Source of the DNA: Pseudomonadota bacterium
GTDB taxonomy: Bacteria > Pseudomonadota > Gammaproteobacteria > Steroidobacterales > Steroidobacteraceae
Direction: 5' to 3'
Assembly: GCA_023433705.1 (NCBI GenBank)
Contig: JAEYUC010000001.1
Span: forward strand, 1 to 61,148
DNA: 61,148 nucleotides
The notes under the pieces are model-generated. The model searched no databases, was not told where the DNA came from, and saw only the letters and a list, made by a program, of their open reading frames with translations. Positions 6,945-15,823 of this stretch are shown here, piece after piece. Each line of letters begins with the position of its first letter. Position 1 is the stretch's first letter. A program made the position numbers and the translations under genes.

Positions 6945-8813
6945 GTGCTCGAGTACCCGCGCTGGAAATACATCCTCGTTTCCGCAGTCCTGCTGGTTGC
7001 GCTGATCTTCGCGCTGCCTAACTTCTTCGGCGACGACTACGCGCTGCAGGTGGCGCGCAAGGATCGCGCCGCGATGACCGCGGACGAGCTCGCGAAAGTG
7101 GAGAACGTCCTCAAGGGCGCCGGCGTCACGTTCAACCGCATCTATCTCGATGGCGGCAACGTGGTGGCGCGCTTCCCCGATGGCGATCAGCAGCTCAAGG
7201 CGCGCGATGTCGTCAAGGACCCGGCGAACGACCTCACCAGGGACTACGTGAACGCGATGTCCTACGCCTCGCGGGCGCCCCGCTGGGTGACCTGGCTGGG
7301 CCTGCGCGCGATGCCGCTCGGTCTCGACCTGCGCGGCGGACTCTATCTACTGTACGAAGTCGACGTGAACGGCGCGGTCGCGCAGCTGCTCAACACCTAC
7401 GAGCAGGATTTCCGGCGCGCGCTCAATGCCGGGAACATCCCGTTCACCGACATCAACACGCTCACCGTCGACTCGGACATCCCGAACGGCCTGCGCGTGT
7501 TGCTGCCGCCCGGCGCGGACCGCGGCAAGGTGCGCACGGCGCTCAACAAGGCGCAGCCCGACATCTCCTGCCGCGACGCCGACGTGAGCACGGGGCCGGC
7601 GGTCGATTGCGTGATGACGCTGCAGCAGGTGCGCGAGCGCCAGGATTTCGCGATCACCGCGAACATCACCACGCTGCGCAACCGCGTGAACGAACTCGGC
7701 GTGTCCGAGCCCATCGTGCAGCGCCAGGGCCTGAACCGCATCGTCGTGCAGCTGCCCGGCGTGCAGAACTCGGCCGAGGTGAAGGACCTGCTCGGCAAGG
7801 TCGCGACGCTCGAATATCGCATGGTCGATCCGCGCCCGATTCCCCCGAGCGGCCGCGCGCCGGTCGGCGCCAAGATCGTCATGCACAAGGACGGCTACCC
7901 GGTGATGGTCAAGCGCGACATCATCGTCACGGGCAACCAGCTCCTGAACGCAAGCCCGAGCACGGGCCAGTCGGGCCCGCAGGTCGACGTCACGCTCGAC
8001 AGCGCCGGCGGCGAGGAGATGCTGCGCAATACGCGCGCGAATCTCGGCAAGCCGATGGCCGTCATCTTCATCGAGCAGCGGCGCGAGATCGCCAACGTCG
8101 ACGGCAAGGAAGTCGTGCGCGACATCAAGGACGAAAAGGTCATCAGCGTCGCGACGATCCAGGGCGTGTTCGGCTCGCGCTTCCAGACCACCGGCCTCTC
8201 GGCGACCGAAGCCAGCGAGCTTTCGAAGCTGCTGCGCGGCGGCGCGCTCACCGCGCCGATTTCGATCGCGAACGAGCAGACCATCGGTCCGCAGCTCGGC
8301 AAGGAGAACATCCGCAAGGGTGTCACCGCGCTGCTGGTCGGCATGGCGGCGCTGTTCGCCTTCATGCTGCTGTACTACCACGTGTTCGGCATCGTCGCGA
8401 ACCTCACGCTGATCGCCAACGTGGTGCTGCTGACGGCGTTGCTGTCGATGCTGGGCACGGCGCTGTCGTTGCCGGGCATCGCGGGCATCATCCTCACCGT
8501 CGGCATGGCGGTCGACGCGAACGTGCTGATCTACGAACGCATCCGTGAAGAGTTGCGCAACGGCGTATCACCGCAGGCCGCGATCAAGGCGGGCTTCGAG
8601 CGCGCGTTCTCGGCGATCATGGATTCGAACCTCACGACCCTCATCGCGGGCATCGTGCTGTTCGTGTTCGGCACCGGCCCGATCAAGGGCTTCGCGATCG
8701 TGCTGTCGCTCGGCATCCTCACGTCGATGTTCACGGCGCTGATGGGCTCACGTGCGCTGCTCACGCTCATCTACGGCGGCAAGCGCAAGGTCACCAAGCT
8801 GGCCATCGGCTGA
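6945..8813 (+). CDS. secD: Protein translocase subunit SecD
   Basis: Inner-membrane RND-type subunit that uses the proton motive force to complete protein export. The 622-residue product starts at GTG 6945 with a first helix (YPRWKYILVSAVLLVALIF), a large periplasmic P1 region containing the LGLDLRGGLYLLYEV motif, then helices 2-6 near the C-terminus with the conserved GMAVDANVLIYERIREELR segment in the proton path. The length matches gammaproteobacterial SecD. It sits between yajC and secF in the usual order. Confidence 0.97.
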   Translation: MLEYPRWKYILVSAVLLVALIFALPNFFGDDYALQVARKDRAAMTADELAKVENVLKGAGVTFNRIYLDGGNVVARFPDGDQQLKARDVVKDPANDLTRDYVNAMSYASRAPRWVTWLGLRAMPLGLDLRGGLYLLYEVDVNGAVAQLLNTYEQDFRRALNAGNIPFTDINTLTVDSDIPNGLRVLLPPGADRGKVRTALNKAQPDISCRDADVSTGPAVDCVMTLQQVRERQDFAITANITTLRNRVNELGVSEPIVQRQGLNRIVVQLPGVQNSAEVKDLLGKVATLEYRMVDPRPIPPSGRAPVGAKIVMHKDGYPVMVKRDIIVTGNQLLNASPSTGQSGPQVDVTLDSAGGEEMLRNTRANLGKPMAVIFIEQRREIANVDGKEVVRDIKDEKVISVATIQGVFGSRFQTTGLSATEASELSKLLRGGALTAPISIANEQTIGPQLGKENIRKGVTALLVGMAALFAFMLLYYHVFGIVANLTLIANVVLLTALLSMLGTALSLPGIAGIILTVGMAVDANVLIYERIREELRNGVSPQAAIKAGFERAFSAIMDSNLTTLIAGIVLFVFGTGPIKGFAIVLSLGILTSMFTALMGSRALLTLIYGGKRKVTKLAIG

Positions 8814-8835
8814 GCGGGCATCGAGGTAATCATTC

Positions 8836-9768
8836 ATGGAATTTTTCCACCGCAAGACGAACTTCCCGTTCATGGCCACCCGCAAGGTGTGGTACACGCT
8901 GTCGGCGATCCTCATGATCGTGTCGTTCGCGTCGTTCTACGCCAAGGGCCTGAACTTCGCGATCGACTTCACCGGCGGCGTGAGCGTGGAAGCCTCCTTC
9001 TCGAAGGATGCGCCGATCGACCGCATCTACGCCGCCGTCGAAGCGGCGGGTTATCACGAACCCCAGGTGCAGCGTTTCGGCTCGGTGCGCGACATCGCGA
9101 TCCGCCTGCCGCCCACGGGTGAGACCGCCGAGCAGCTGCGGCCGAAGTTCGAGACGTTGCTCAAGGACATCGATCCTGACGTGAGGATCACCAAGCTCGA
9201 GGTCGTCGGTCCGCAGGTCGGCGACGAGCTGCGTTACGCGGCGATCGTCTCGCTGTCGGTGACGCTGGTGCTCATCGGCCTGTACATCGTGCTGCGCTTC
9301 CACACCTGGCGCCTGTCGCTGGGCGCGATCTTCGCGGTGATGCACGACCCCATCCTCGTGCTCGGCGTGTTCTCGATCACGCAGACGCCGTTCGATCTCG
9401 CGGTGGTCGCGGCCATCCTGGCGGTCGTCGGTTACTCGCTGAACGACACCATCGTCGTGTTCGACCGCATCCGCGAGAACTTCGAGAAGAACCGGCGTCA
9501 GGAGCCTTCCGTCACGCTGGACCAGGCGATCAACCAGACGCTGTCGCGCACCATCATGACCAAGTTCACGACGTCGATCGTGATCGTTGCGCTGCTCATC
9601 CTCGGTGGCGCGGCGCTGCGCGGCTTCTCCGAAGCGTTGCTCATCGGCATCGTCGCCGGCACGTACTCGTCCATCTACATCTCCAGCGCGATCGCGCTGT
9701 CGTGCGGACTCAAGGCCGAACACGTGTTCCCCACGGTGAAGAAGGATCCGATCGACGAACTGCCGTAA
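8836..9768 (+). CDS. secF: Protein translocase subunit SecF
   Basis: Partner of SecD in the SecDF-YajC complex. The 310-residue protein has the first helix with ARKVWYTLSAILMI-like sequence, the conserved FAIDFTGGVSVE motif, a periplasmic P4 domain and the signature GYSLNDTIVVFDRIRENF in the later helices. The start ATG 8836 follows secD by 22 bases. It ends the export part of the operon. Confidence 0.97.
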   Translation: MEFFHRKTNFPFMATRKVWYTLSAILMIVSFASFYAKGLNFAIDFTGGVSVEASFSKDAPIDRIYAAVEAAGYHEPQVQRFGSVRDIAIRLPPTGETAEQLRPKFETLLKDIDPDVRITKLEVVGPQVGDELRYAAIVSLSVTLVLIGLYIVLRFHTWRLSLGAIFAVMHDPILVLGVFSITQTPFDLAVVAAILAVVGYSLNDTIVVFDRIRENFEKNRRQEPSVTLDQAINQTLSRTIMTKFTTSIVIVALLILGGAALRGFSEALLIGIVAGTYSSIYISSAIALSCGLKAEHVFPTVKKDPIDELP

Positions 9769-9786
9769 GGTGGTGGGCATCAGCGC

Positions 9787-10539
9787 ATGATGGAGTTGCT
9801 GACCGATCCGCACGCGTGGATAGCGTTCGTCACGCTGTCCGCGCTCGAGATCGTCCTCGGCATCGACAACATCATCTTCATCTCGATCCTGGTGAGCCGG
9901 CTGCCGCCGGAGCGCCGTGAAGCGGCGCGCGTCACCGGGCTCGCGTTCGCGATGCTGACGCGCATCGCGCTGCTGTTCTCCATCGTGTGGCTGACGCGGC
10001 TGACGAAGCCGTGGTTCGGAGTGTTCGGCTTCGAGTTCTCGGGCCGCGACATCATCCTGCTGCTGGGCGGCCTGTTCCTGCTCGCCAAGAGCGTCACGGA
10101 GATCCACGGCACGCTCGAGGGAGTGGAGGAACACCGGACCACGCGCACGTTCGCGAGCTTCACGGCCATCGTGCTGCAGATCGGTGTCATCGACATCGTG
10201 TTCTCGCTCGATTCGGTGTTCACCGCGGTCGGGCTCGCGACGCCGGAGCAGATCCCGATCATGGTGGCGGCGATCGTCCTCGCCATTCTCGTGATGATGC
10301 TGGTGGCGCGTTCGATCAGCGCGTTCATCGAGCGGCATCCGACCATCAAGATCCTGGCGCTCGCCTTCCTGATTCTCGTCGGCGTCGTGCTCGTCGCCGA
10401 TGCATTCCATTTCGACGTGCCCAAGGGTTACCTGTATTTCGCCATGGCGTTTTCGGTCGGCGTCGAAATGGTGAATATCCGCCTGCGGCGCCTGATGGAC
10501 TCGCGCCGGAAAAAAAACAACGAGGAAGAGGGCGGGTAA
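9787..10539 (+). CDS. TerC-family integral membrane protein
   Basis: A 250-residue polytopic protein whose N-terminal LSALEIVLGIDNIIFISILV motif is the signature of the TerC/YgdQ/YoaE superfamily; a second matching motif, GVIDIVFSLDSVFTAVG, lies in the middle, each with a membrane-embedded acidic residue. Relatives are linked to metal-ion (manganese or tellurite-related) export or metallation of secreted proteins; the substrate here is unknown. The gene starts 18 bases after secF and may belong to that operon. The tail is basic (RRLMDSRRKKNN). Confidence 0.85.
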   Translation: MMELLTDPHAWIAFVTLSALEIVLGIDNIIFISILVSRLPPERREAARVTGLAFAMLTRIALLFSIVWLTRLTKPWFGVFGFEFSGRDIILLLGGLFLLAKSVTEIHGTLEGVEEHRTTRTFASFTAIVLQIGVIDIVFSLDSVFTAVGLATPEQIPIMVAAIVLAILVMMLVARSISAFIERHPTIKILALAFLILVGVVLVADAFHFDVPKGYLYFAMAFSVGVEMVNIRLRRLMDSRRKKNNEEEGG

Positions 10540-10648
10540 CGAAGAGGTGCAGCGGGAGCGAAGTCCGTCTCCTTTCTCGCGGACACACTCGCTTTTACGC
10601 GGGGGCGCTGCCTAAACTAGGGTCATTACAAGAAATGCGGGGTCTGCG

Positions 10649-12472
10649 ATGAGCTGGAACTGGCGCAAGAAATCCGTCGATCAGGTCCAATCCGAATTCG
10701 ACCACGGTGAGCTGAAACGCACGCTCGGTCCCATTCACCTTGTCCTGTTCGGCATCGGCTGCATCATCGGCGCGGGCATTTTCGTGCGCACCGGCACGGC
10801 GGCCGCGCAATACGCCGGACCCGCCGTCATCCTTTCGTTCGTCATCGCGGGCATCGTCTGCGCATTCGCCGGACTGTGTTACGCGGAGCTCGCCTCGATG
10901 CTGCCGGTATCCGGCTCGGCCTACACCTACGCGTACACCACCATCGGTGAATTCGGCGCCTGGATCATGGGCGCGCTTCTACTGCTCGAATATGCCCTTG
11001 CCGCGTCGGTGGTCGCGGTCGGATGGTCCGGCTACGCGGTGAGTCTGCTGAATGACATAGGCTTGCACCTGCCGGCCATGTTCACCCAGCCGTACGGCGA
11101 GCTGGTCGTCAATTCGCTCTACACGATCCCGCTCAGCAATCCCACGGTGAGCCTGAACGGCGTCACGGCCGCGCTCGCGGACGGATCGACGGTGCAATTC
11201 TTCTCGAGCGGCGTCGCGACCATCGCGGGCGACTACACGGCGGCGCTCGCGCAATACGACGTCGTGAAGCCCGCGACCGACGGCTTCGCGCTCATCAACG
11301 CGCTCGACATCGACGTGGCGAGCAACGCGCAGGCCACTCTCACGGCGGCCACGAAGGTCCTCGATCCCGCGACCGCTTCGTTGCGCGACCTGGCGGCGGG
11401 CACGCTCGTCAACGTGCCGGCGCAGTCGATCGTGCAGCTCCCGGCCTCGACGGTCGTGGCGATTCCCGCCGCGTCCATCGCGACCTCGCTGTTCAATCTT
11501 CCCGCGGTGTTCATCACGCTGGCCTGCACGTCGCTGCTCGTGCTGGGCGTGTCCGAGTCCGCGACTGTCAACAACATCATCGTCGCGATCAAGGTGACCG
11601 TGATCCTGCTGTTCATCGGCGTCGGCGCGTTCTTCATCGACAGCGCGAACTGGCAGCCCTTCATTCCGGATCCGACCGGCGTCGAGGACCAGTTCGGCAT
11701 CGACGGCATCATCCGGGCGGCGATGATCGTGTTCTTCGCGTACATCGGCTTCGAGGCCGTCTCGACGGCCGGACAGGAAGCGAGGAACCCGCGCAAGGAC
11801 ATGCCGATCGGCATCCTGGGATCGCTGGTCATCTGCACGATCCTCTACATGCTGACCGCCGCGGTGCTCACGGGCGTGGTGTCCTTCACGAAGCTCAACG
11901 TGGCCGCGCCCGTGGCGACCGCCGTCGACAACTTCGGTCCGGACTGGGGCTGGCTCGCCAAGTTGATCAAGATCGGCGCGATCGCCGGCCTGTCCTCGGT
12001 CGTGCTCGTGCTGATGTTCGGACAGACGCGCGTGTTCTATTCGATGTCGCGCGACGGCCTGTTGCCGAAGGCGCTCGCCAAGGTGCACCCGAAGTTCAAG
12101 ACGCCGTGGATCAACACTCTGATCGTCGGCGTGGTGGTTTCGCTGTTCGCGGCCGTGTTCGACATCAACGCGCTCGGCGACCTGACATCGGTGGGCACGC
12201 TCGTGGCATTCGGTCTCGTGTGTTTCTCGGTGCTCTGGCTGCGCTACAAGCGTCCGGACCTGCCGCGCCACTTCAAGGTGCCGCTGTTCCCGGTGCTGCC
12301 CGCGGTGGGCGTGATCATCTGCTTCTGGCTCGCGTACGACGGCGCGACGGTGCACATCCGCTGGTGGTTCGCCGGCTTCCTGTCGGTCGCGGTCGCGCTG
12401 TACTTCGTATACGCGTTCTGGGCCAGCCCGCTGCGGAACAAGCCCGCCGAAGAAGCAAAGTCCACCAGCTGA
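10649..12472 (+). CDS. APC-family amino-acid permease with large extracytoplasmic insertion
   Basis: A 607-residue transporter of the amino acid-polyamine-organocation superfamily, close to cationic amino-acid/YfnA-type permeases. The family start GIGCIIGAGIFVRTG (36-50) forms the unwound helix 1 substrate site, and FFAYIGFEAVSTAGQEARNP is the conserved helix 6 region. Between helix 4 (ending near 137) and helix 5 (starting near 283) lies an extra segment of about 130 residues rich in Thr, Ala and Val with beta-like repeats; typical relatives of 460-500 residues lack it. The gene stands alone and is closed by the terminator at 12509-12540. Confidence 0.85.
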   Translation: MSWNWRKKSVDQVQSEFDHGELKRTLGPIHLVLFGIGCIIGAGIFVRTGTAAAQYAGPAVILSFVIAGIVCAFAGLCYAELASMLPVSGSAYTYAYTTIGEFGAWIMGALLLLEYALAASVVAVGWSGYAVSLLNDIGLHLPAMFTQPYGELVVNSLYTIPLSNPTVSLNGVTAALADGSTVQFFSSGVATIAGDYTAALAQYDVVKPATDGFALINALDIDVASNAQATLTAATKVLDPATASLRDLAAGTLVNVPAQSIVQLPASTVVAIPAASIATSLFNLPAVFITLACTSLLVLGVSESATVNNIIVAIKVTVILLFIGVGAFFIDSANWQPFIPDPTGVEDQFGIDGIIRAAMIVFFAYIGFEAVSTAGQEARNPRKDMPIGILGSLVICTILYMLTAAVLTGVVSFTKLNVAAPVATAVDNFGPDWGWLAKLIKIGAIAGLSSVVLVLMFGQTRVFYSMSRDGLLPKALAKVHPKFKTPWINTLIVGVVVSLFAAVFDINALGDLTSVGTLVAFGLVCFSVLWLRYKRPDLPRHFKVPLFPVLPAVGVIICFWLAYDGATVHIRWWFAGFLSVAVALYFVYAFWASPLRNKPAEEAKSTS

Positions 12473-12477
12473 TGGGC

Positions 12478-12589
12478 TGATGGGGACATTCCTCGTTTCC
12501 TAGCAAAAGGGGACACACCTCGCGGTGCGTCCCCCTTTTTCATTTCAGGTCTGTCCCCGTTTGCCAGGAAACGAGGAATGTCCCCATCA
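12478..12589. repeat. 112-bp palindromic element (REP/MITE-like)
   Basis: The left arm starting at 12478 and the right arm ending at 12589 match as a perfect 24-bp inverted repeat (core GGGGACATTCCTCGTTTCCT). Imperfect pairing continues inward for about 19 more bases per arm with three mismatches. The centre is an intrinsic terminator. The right arm supplies the TGA stop codon of suhB. The left flank carries a tandem GCTGATGG. It resembles nonautonomous palindromic elements mobilised by REP-associated transposases; no transposase is nearby. The class is inference. Confidence 0.75.
12509..12540. terminator. Intrinsic terminator inside the palindromic element
   Basis: GGGGAC-A-CACC pairs with GGTG-C-GTCCCC around loop TCGC: 11 positions with one A-C mismatch. 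It is followed by CTTTTT on the plus strand and preceded by AAAA, so it can end both the permease transcript and the convergent suhB transcript. Confidence 0.75.
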
Positions 12590-13381
12590 AGTCAGGCCGG
12601 GTGGGACATGGGGGGCGATCGCCGCGACCAGCGCGCTGAACACTTTCGGCGTGCCGCCGATGATGTGGCCGCCTTGTTTGTAGTCTTCGCCGGTCAGCGT
12701 GCCCACGCGACCGCCAGCCTCGGTGATGAGCAGCGTGCCGGCCGCCGTGTCCCAGGGCTTGAGCCCCATTTCCCAGAATCCGTCGCAACGGCCCGCGGCG
12801 ACGTAGGCGAGGTCGAGCGCGGCGGCGCCGGGTCGGCGCAGGCCGGCGGCCTTCGTCATCACGGTCTTGAGCATCGCGAGGTACTCGTCGAGCCAGGGCG
12901 AGTCGGCGCGGTAAGGGAATCCCGTCGCGATCAGCGAGCCTTCGAGCGTCGCCTGCTTGCTCACGCGCATCCGGCGTCCCTCGACCTGCGCACCTTCGCC
13001 GCGCGAGGCGGTGAACAGCTCCTGGCGCATCGGATCGAACACGACGGCGTGTTCGAGGCGGCCGCGGATCTGGCAGGCGATGGACACGGCGAACGTCGGG
13101 AAGCCGTGCATGAAGTTCGTGGTGCCGTCGAGCGGATCGATGATCCAGACGACTTCGTTGTTGCCCGACGCGCCGCTTTCCTCGGCGAGGATCGCATGGT
13201 CGGGGTGCAGCCGGCGGATGGTCTCGATGATGTCGGCTTCGGCGGCCCGGTCCACCTCGGTGACGTAGTCGTTGCGGCCCTTGCTGTGGATTTCCACGGC
13301 TTCGAGACGCGGGATCGCGCGAACGATGATGTCGCCGGCGCGGCGCGCCGCGCGCACCGCGATGTTCAATAGGGGCTGCAT
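12587..13381 (-). CDS. suhB: Inositol-1-monophosphatase family protein SuhB
   Basis: A 264-residue Mg2+-dependent phosphatase; E. coli SuhB also binds RNA polymerase in rRNA antitermination complexes. The metal site is seen as AEESG (66-70) and IDPLDGTTNF (81-90), with the second motif KPWDTAAGTLLITEAGG near the C-terminus. The start is ATG 13381; the longer frame upstream overlaps divergent trmJ and is discarded. Its stop codon lies within the right arm of the palindromic element, so its 3' end may have been altered by insertion. suhB diverging from trmJ is a conserved gammaproteobacterial arrangement. Confidence 0.94.
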   Translation of the reverse strand: MQPLLNIAVRAARRAGDIIVRAIPRLEAVEIHSKGRNDYVTEVDRAAEADIIETIRRLHPDHAILAEESGASGNNEVVWIIDPLDGTTNFMHGFPTFAVSIACQIRGRLEHAVVFDPMRQELFTASRGEGAQVEGRRMRVSKQATLEGSLIATGFPYRADSPWLDEYLAMLKTVMTKAAGLRRPGAAALDLAYVAAGRCDGFWEMGLKPWDTAAGTLLITEAGGRVGTLTGEDYKQGGHIIGGTPKVFSALVAAIAPHVPPGLT

Positions 13382-13410
13382 ACGAAGGATAGGGCTCGAA
13401 AAAGGGCCGC

Positions 13411-13417
13411 TATCATA
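13411..13417. promoter_or_regulatory. Overlapping divergent -10 elements of trmJ and suhB
   Basis: The heptamer TATCATA reads as TATCAT toward trmJ (13411-13416) and TATGAT toward suhB (13412-13417). The intergenic gap is only 42 bases, so polymerase binding for one gene should exclude the other. The trmJ GTG follows after seven bases. Confidence 0.5.
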
Positions 13418-13423
13418 CAGCCC

Positions 13424-14194
13424 GTGCCGCTGTCCGCCATTCGCATAGTCCTGGTCGAGCCCTCGCACCCCGGAAACATCGGGGCGGTCGCGCGCGCCAT
13501 GAAGAACATGGGGCTCTCGGAGCTCGTGCTCGTCAGACCCAAGGCATTTCCGCATGCGGAAGCCACCGCACGCGCGTCGGGCGCCGACGACGTGCTCGCG
13601 CGCGCCCGCGTGGTCGACAGCGTCACCGAGGCCGTCGCCGACTGCGGCTTCGTGGCCGCCACGACCTCGCGCCCGCGCGACCAGAACTTCCGCGCGCTCG
13701 ACCTGCACGACGCCGCGCAGCGCATCTTCGAGAAAAGCGCGCGCGGCCCGGCCGCCGTGCTGTTCGGCGCCGAGCGCACGGGACTCACCAACGAAGAACT
13801 CGCGCTCGCGCACCTGCTGATCCGCATTCCCGCGAACCCTGACTACCCGTCGCTCAATCTCGCGATGGCCGTGCAGCTGACTACCTACGAGCTGTTCCGC
13901 GCCGCCGGTTCGCCCGCGAGCACGCGCCCGTTGTCGGAGCCCACCGTGCCGCTCGCGCCCGGCGCCGACATGGAGCGTTTCTATGCGCACCTCCAGCAGG
14001 TGATGGACGAGGTCGACTTCAAGGACCGCACCACGGGCGGCACCCATCTCATGACGCGCATCCGCCGCCTGTTCCAGCGCTGCGAGATGGACCAGAACGA
14101 GGTGAACATCCTGCGCGGGATCCTGACGGCCGTGCAGTCGAAGCGTCGCGTCGCGGGCGCGCAATCGAAAGATGCGCCCGCCGGCAAACCATGA
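13424..14194 (+). CDS. trmJ: tRNA (cytidine/uridine-2'-O-)-methyltransferase TrmJ
   Basis: SPOUT-class methyltransferase that 2'-O-methylates position 32 of tRNAs. The 256-residue product begins IRIVLVEPSHPGNIGAVARA, the family N-terminal motif, and carries the knotted SAM site as AAVLFGAERTGLTNEEL and PSLNLAMAVQLTTYELF. The C-terminal region is the TrmJ dimerisation extension. It starts at GTG 13424 without a ribosome-binding site, next to a -10 element. The 3' end overlaps the cysteine desulfurase gene by four bases. Confidence 0.94.
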   Translation: MPLSAIRIVLVEPSHPGNIGAVARAMKNMGLSELVLVRPKAFPHAEATARASGADDVLARARVVDSVTEAVADCGFVAATTSRPRDQNFRALDLHDAAQRIFEKSARGPAAVLFGAERTGLTNEELALAHLLIRIPANPDYPSLNLAMAVQLTTYELFRAAGSPASTRPLSEPTVPLAPGADMERFYAHLQQVMDEVDFKDRTTGGTHLMTRIRRLFQRCEMDQNEVNILRGILTAVQSKRRVAGAQSKDAPAGKP

Positions 14195-15798
14195 CCGTCG
14201 CGCCTATCTACCTCGACTACGCGGCCACGACGCCCGTCGATCCGCGCGTGGGCACCGTCATGACCGAATGCCTGACCTCGGCCGATCTGCAGGGAAATCC
14301 CGCCTCGGCGACGCATGGCTTCGGCCTCGCGGCGCACGATGTCGTCGAACGTGCGCGCGCCGACGTGGCCGCGCTGATCGAAGCGGAGCCGCGCGAGATC
14401 ATCTTCACCTCGGGCGCCACCGAGGCCAATAACCTCGCGCTGATCGGCGCCGCGCACGCGGCGCGCCGCGCGGGCAACGGGCGAGGTCACATCGTGAGCG
14501 CACGCGCCGAGCACAAATCCGTGCTCGATGCGCTGCGCCAGCTCGAGCGCGAAGGCTTCGCGGTCTCGCTGCTCGAGCCGGACGAGTGGGGCCGCGTGCC
14601 GGTCGACGCGGTGCGCGTCGCGCTGCGCGACGACACGCTGCTCGTGTCGGTGATGGACTCCAACAACGAGATCGGCTGCATCAACGACATCGATACGATC
14701 GCCGCGATCTGCCGAGAACGCGGCGTGCTAACGCACACCGACGCGAGCCAGAGCTGCGGCAAGCGCGAGATATCGGTGCGTCGCACGCAGGTGGACCTGC
14801 TTTCGCTCACCGCGCACAAGTTGTACGGACCGAAGGGAATCGGCGCGTTGTACGTGCGCGAGACCGCGCGTCCGAAGATCGCGCCGATCGTGTTCGGCGG
14901 CGGACACGAACGCGGACTGCGCTCGGGAACCCTCGCCACTCACCAGGTCGCGGGTTTCGGCGCGGCCGCGAAACTGGCGTGGCAGGAGCTGCCGTCCCAG
15001 GCCCAGCGGCTCGGCGCGCTGAAGGCGCATTTGATGGCAGGCCTGTCGGACCTGCCGGGCGCGCACCTGAACACGCTGGCGGGCCCGGCATCGCTGCCCG
15101 GCATCGTCAACGTTTCCTTCGAAGGCGTCGAAGGGGAAAGCCTGGTGACCGGCCTCACGGAGATCGCCGTCTCCACCGGTTCGGCCTGCAGCTCGGCGAC
15201 CCGCGAGCCGAGTTACGTGTTGCGCGCGCTCGGGCGGGACACCGAGCTTGCCCAAAGCTCGCTGCGACTGAGCTTCGGCCGGTTCACGGGCCCTGCCGAC
15301 ATCGATGCCGCCCTGGCTGCGCTCCGGCGCGAGCTCTCGCGGCTGCTCGCCATCGCGGGTCGTCCGGCGATTCCAGGCGCGAGGGCGGACCTGCCCGCGA
15401 CCGATCGCGTGCCGGGGACCCTGTTCGGGCGTGGGCTGAGTCCCCTGGCCCAGCGCTACTTCCGGGCGGCGCCCCGGCCAGCGCTTTTCCCTCGGGGAAG
15501 CGCCGCACCCGCAGACATCCGCCATGGCCAGGCCGGGCGCGAGGCCGATGGCACGGCTGTCACGTTCGAACTGCAAATCGCCGGTGGCACTGTGAATAGC
15601 GCCCGTTTCAGTGCGTATGGTTGCCCCCATACTCTGGCCGTCACTGCATGGCTGTGCGAGGCGCTCGAAGGCGCCCGGACGGACAATATCGCGGTGGGGA
15701 CCCCGGTCGACTGGGCGGAAAAGTTCGCGGTTCCGCCCGAGAAACTCGGGCGGCTGCTGGTCGTCGAAGATGCATTGCGAGCGGCCCTGGGCCGCTAG
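14191..15798 (+). CDS. iscS: Cysteine desulfurase IscS fused to a degenerate IscU-like domain
   Basis: A 535-residue fusion. Residues 1-385 are a PLP-dependent NifS/IscS desulfurase: IYLDYAATTPVDPRV at the N-terminus, His108 (AEHKS), the PLP lysine in TAHK (210) and the catalytic cysteine in STGSACSSA (333). After a Pro/Ala-rich linker, residues about 415-535 resemble the scaffold IscU (ARFSAYGCPHTLAVTAWLCE ... VPPEKLGRLLVVEDALRAAL). Of the three cluster-binding cysteines of IscU only the YGC one (478) remains; the equivalents of the first and third are missing. The domain may bind or regulate rather than build clusters. It overlaps trmJ and is followed by iscA. Confidence 0.88.
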   Translation: MTVAPIYLDYAATTPVDPRVGTVMTECLTSADLQGNPASATHGFGLAAHDVVERARADVAALIEAEPREIIFTSGATEANNLALIGAAHAARRAGNGRGHIVSARAEHKSVLDALRQLEREGFAVSLLEPDEWGRVPVDAVRVALRDDTLLVSVMDSNNEIGCINDIDTIAAICRERGVLTHTDASQSCGKREISVRRTQVDLLSLTAHKLYGPKGIGALYVRETARPKIAPIVFGGGHERGLRSGTLATHQVAGFGAAAKLAWQELPSQAQRLGALKAHLMAGLSDLPGAHLNTLAGPASLPGIVNVSFEGVEGESLVTGLTEIAVSTGSACSSATREPSYVLRALGRDTELAQSSLRLSFGRFTGPADIDAALAALRRELSRLLAIAGRPAIPGARADLPATDRVPGTLFGRGLSPLAQRYFRAAPRPALFPRGSAAPADIRHGQAGREADGTAVTFELQIAGGTVNSARFSAYGCPHTLAVTAWLCEALEGARTDNIAVGTPVDWAEKFAVPPEKLGRLLVVEDALRAALGR

Positions 15799-15823
15799 AA
15801 TTCGCGTAAGGAAACGGTTCGAA

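Noticed and set aside
8830..10410. 526-codon minus-strand frame opposite secF and the TerC gene
   Set aside because: It spans two real genes in antisense and is low-complexity Arg/Asp/His/Glu sequence.
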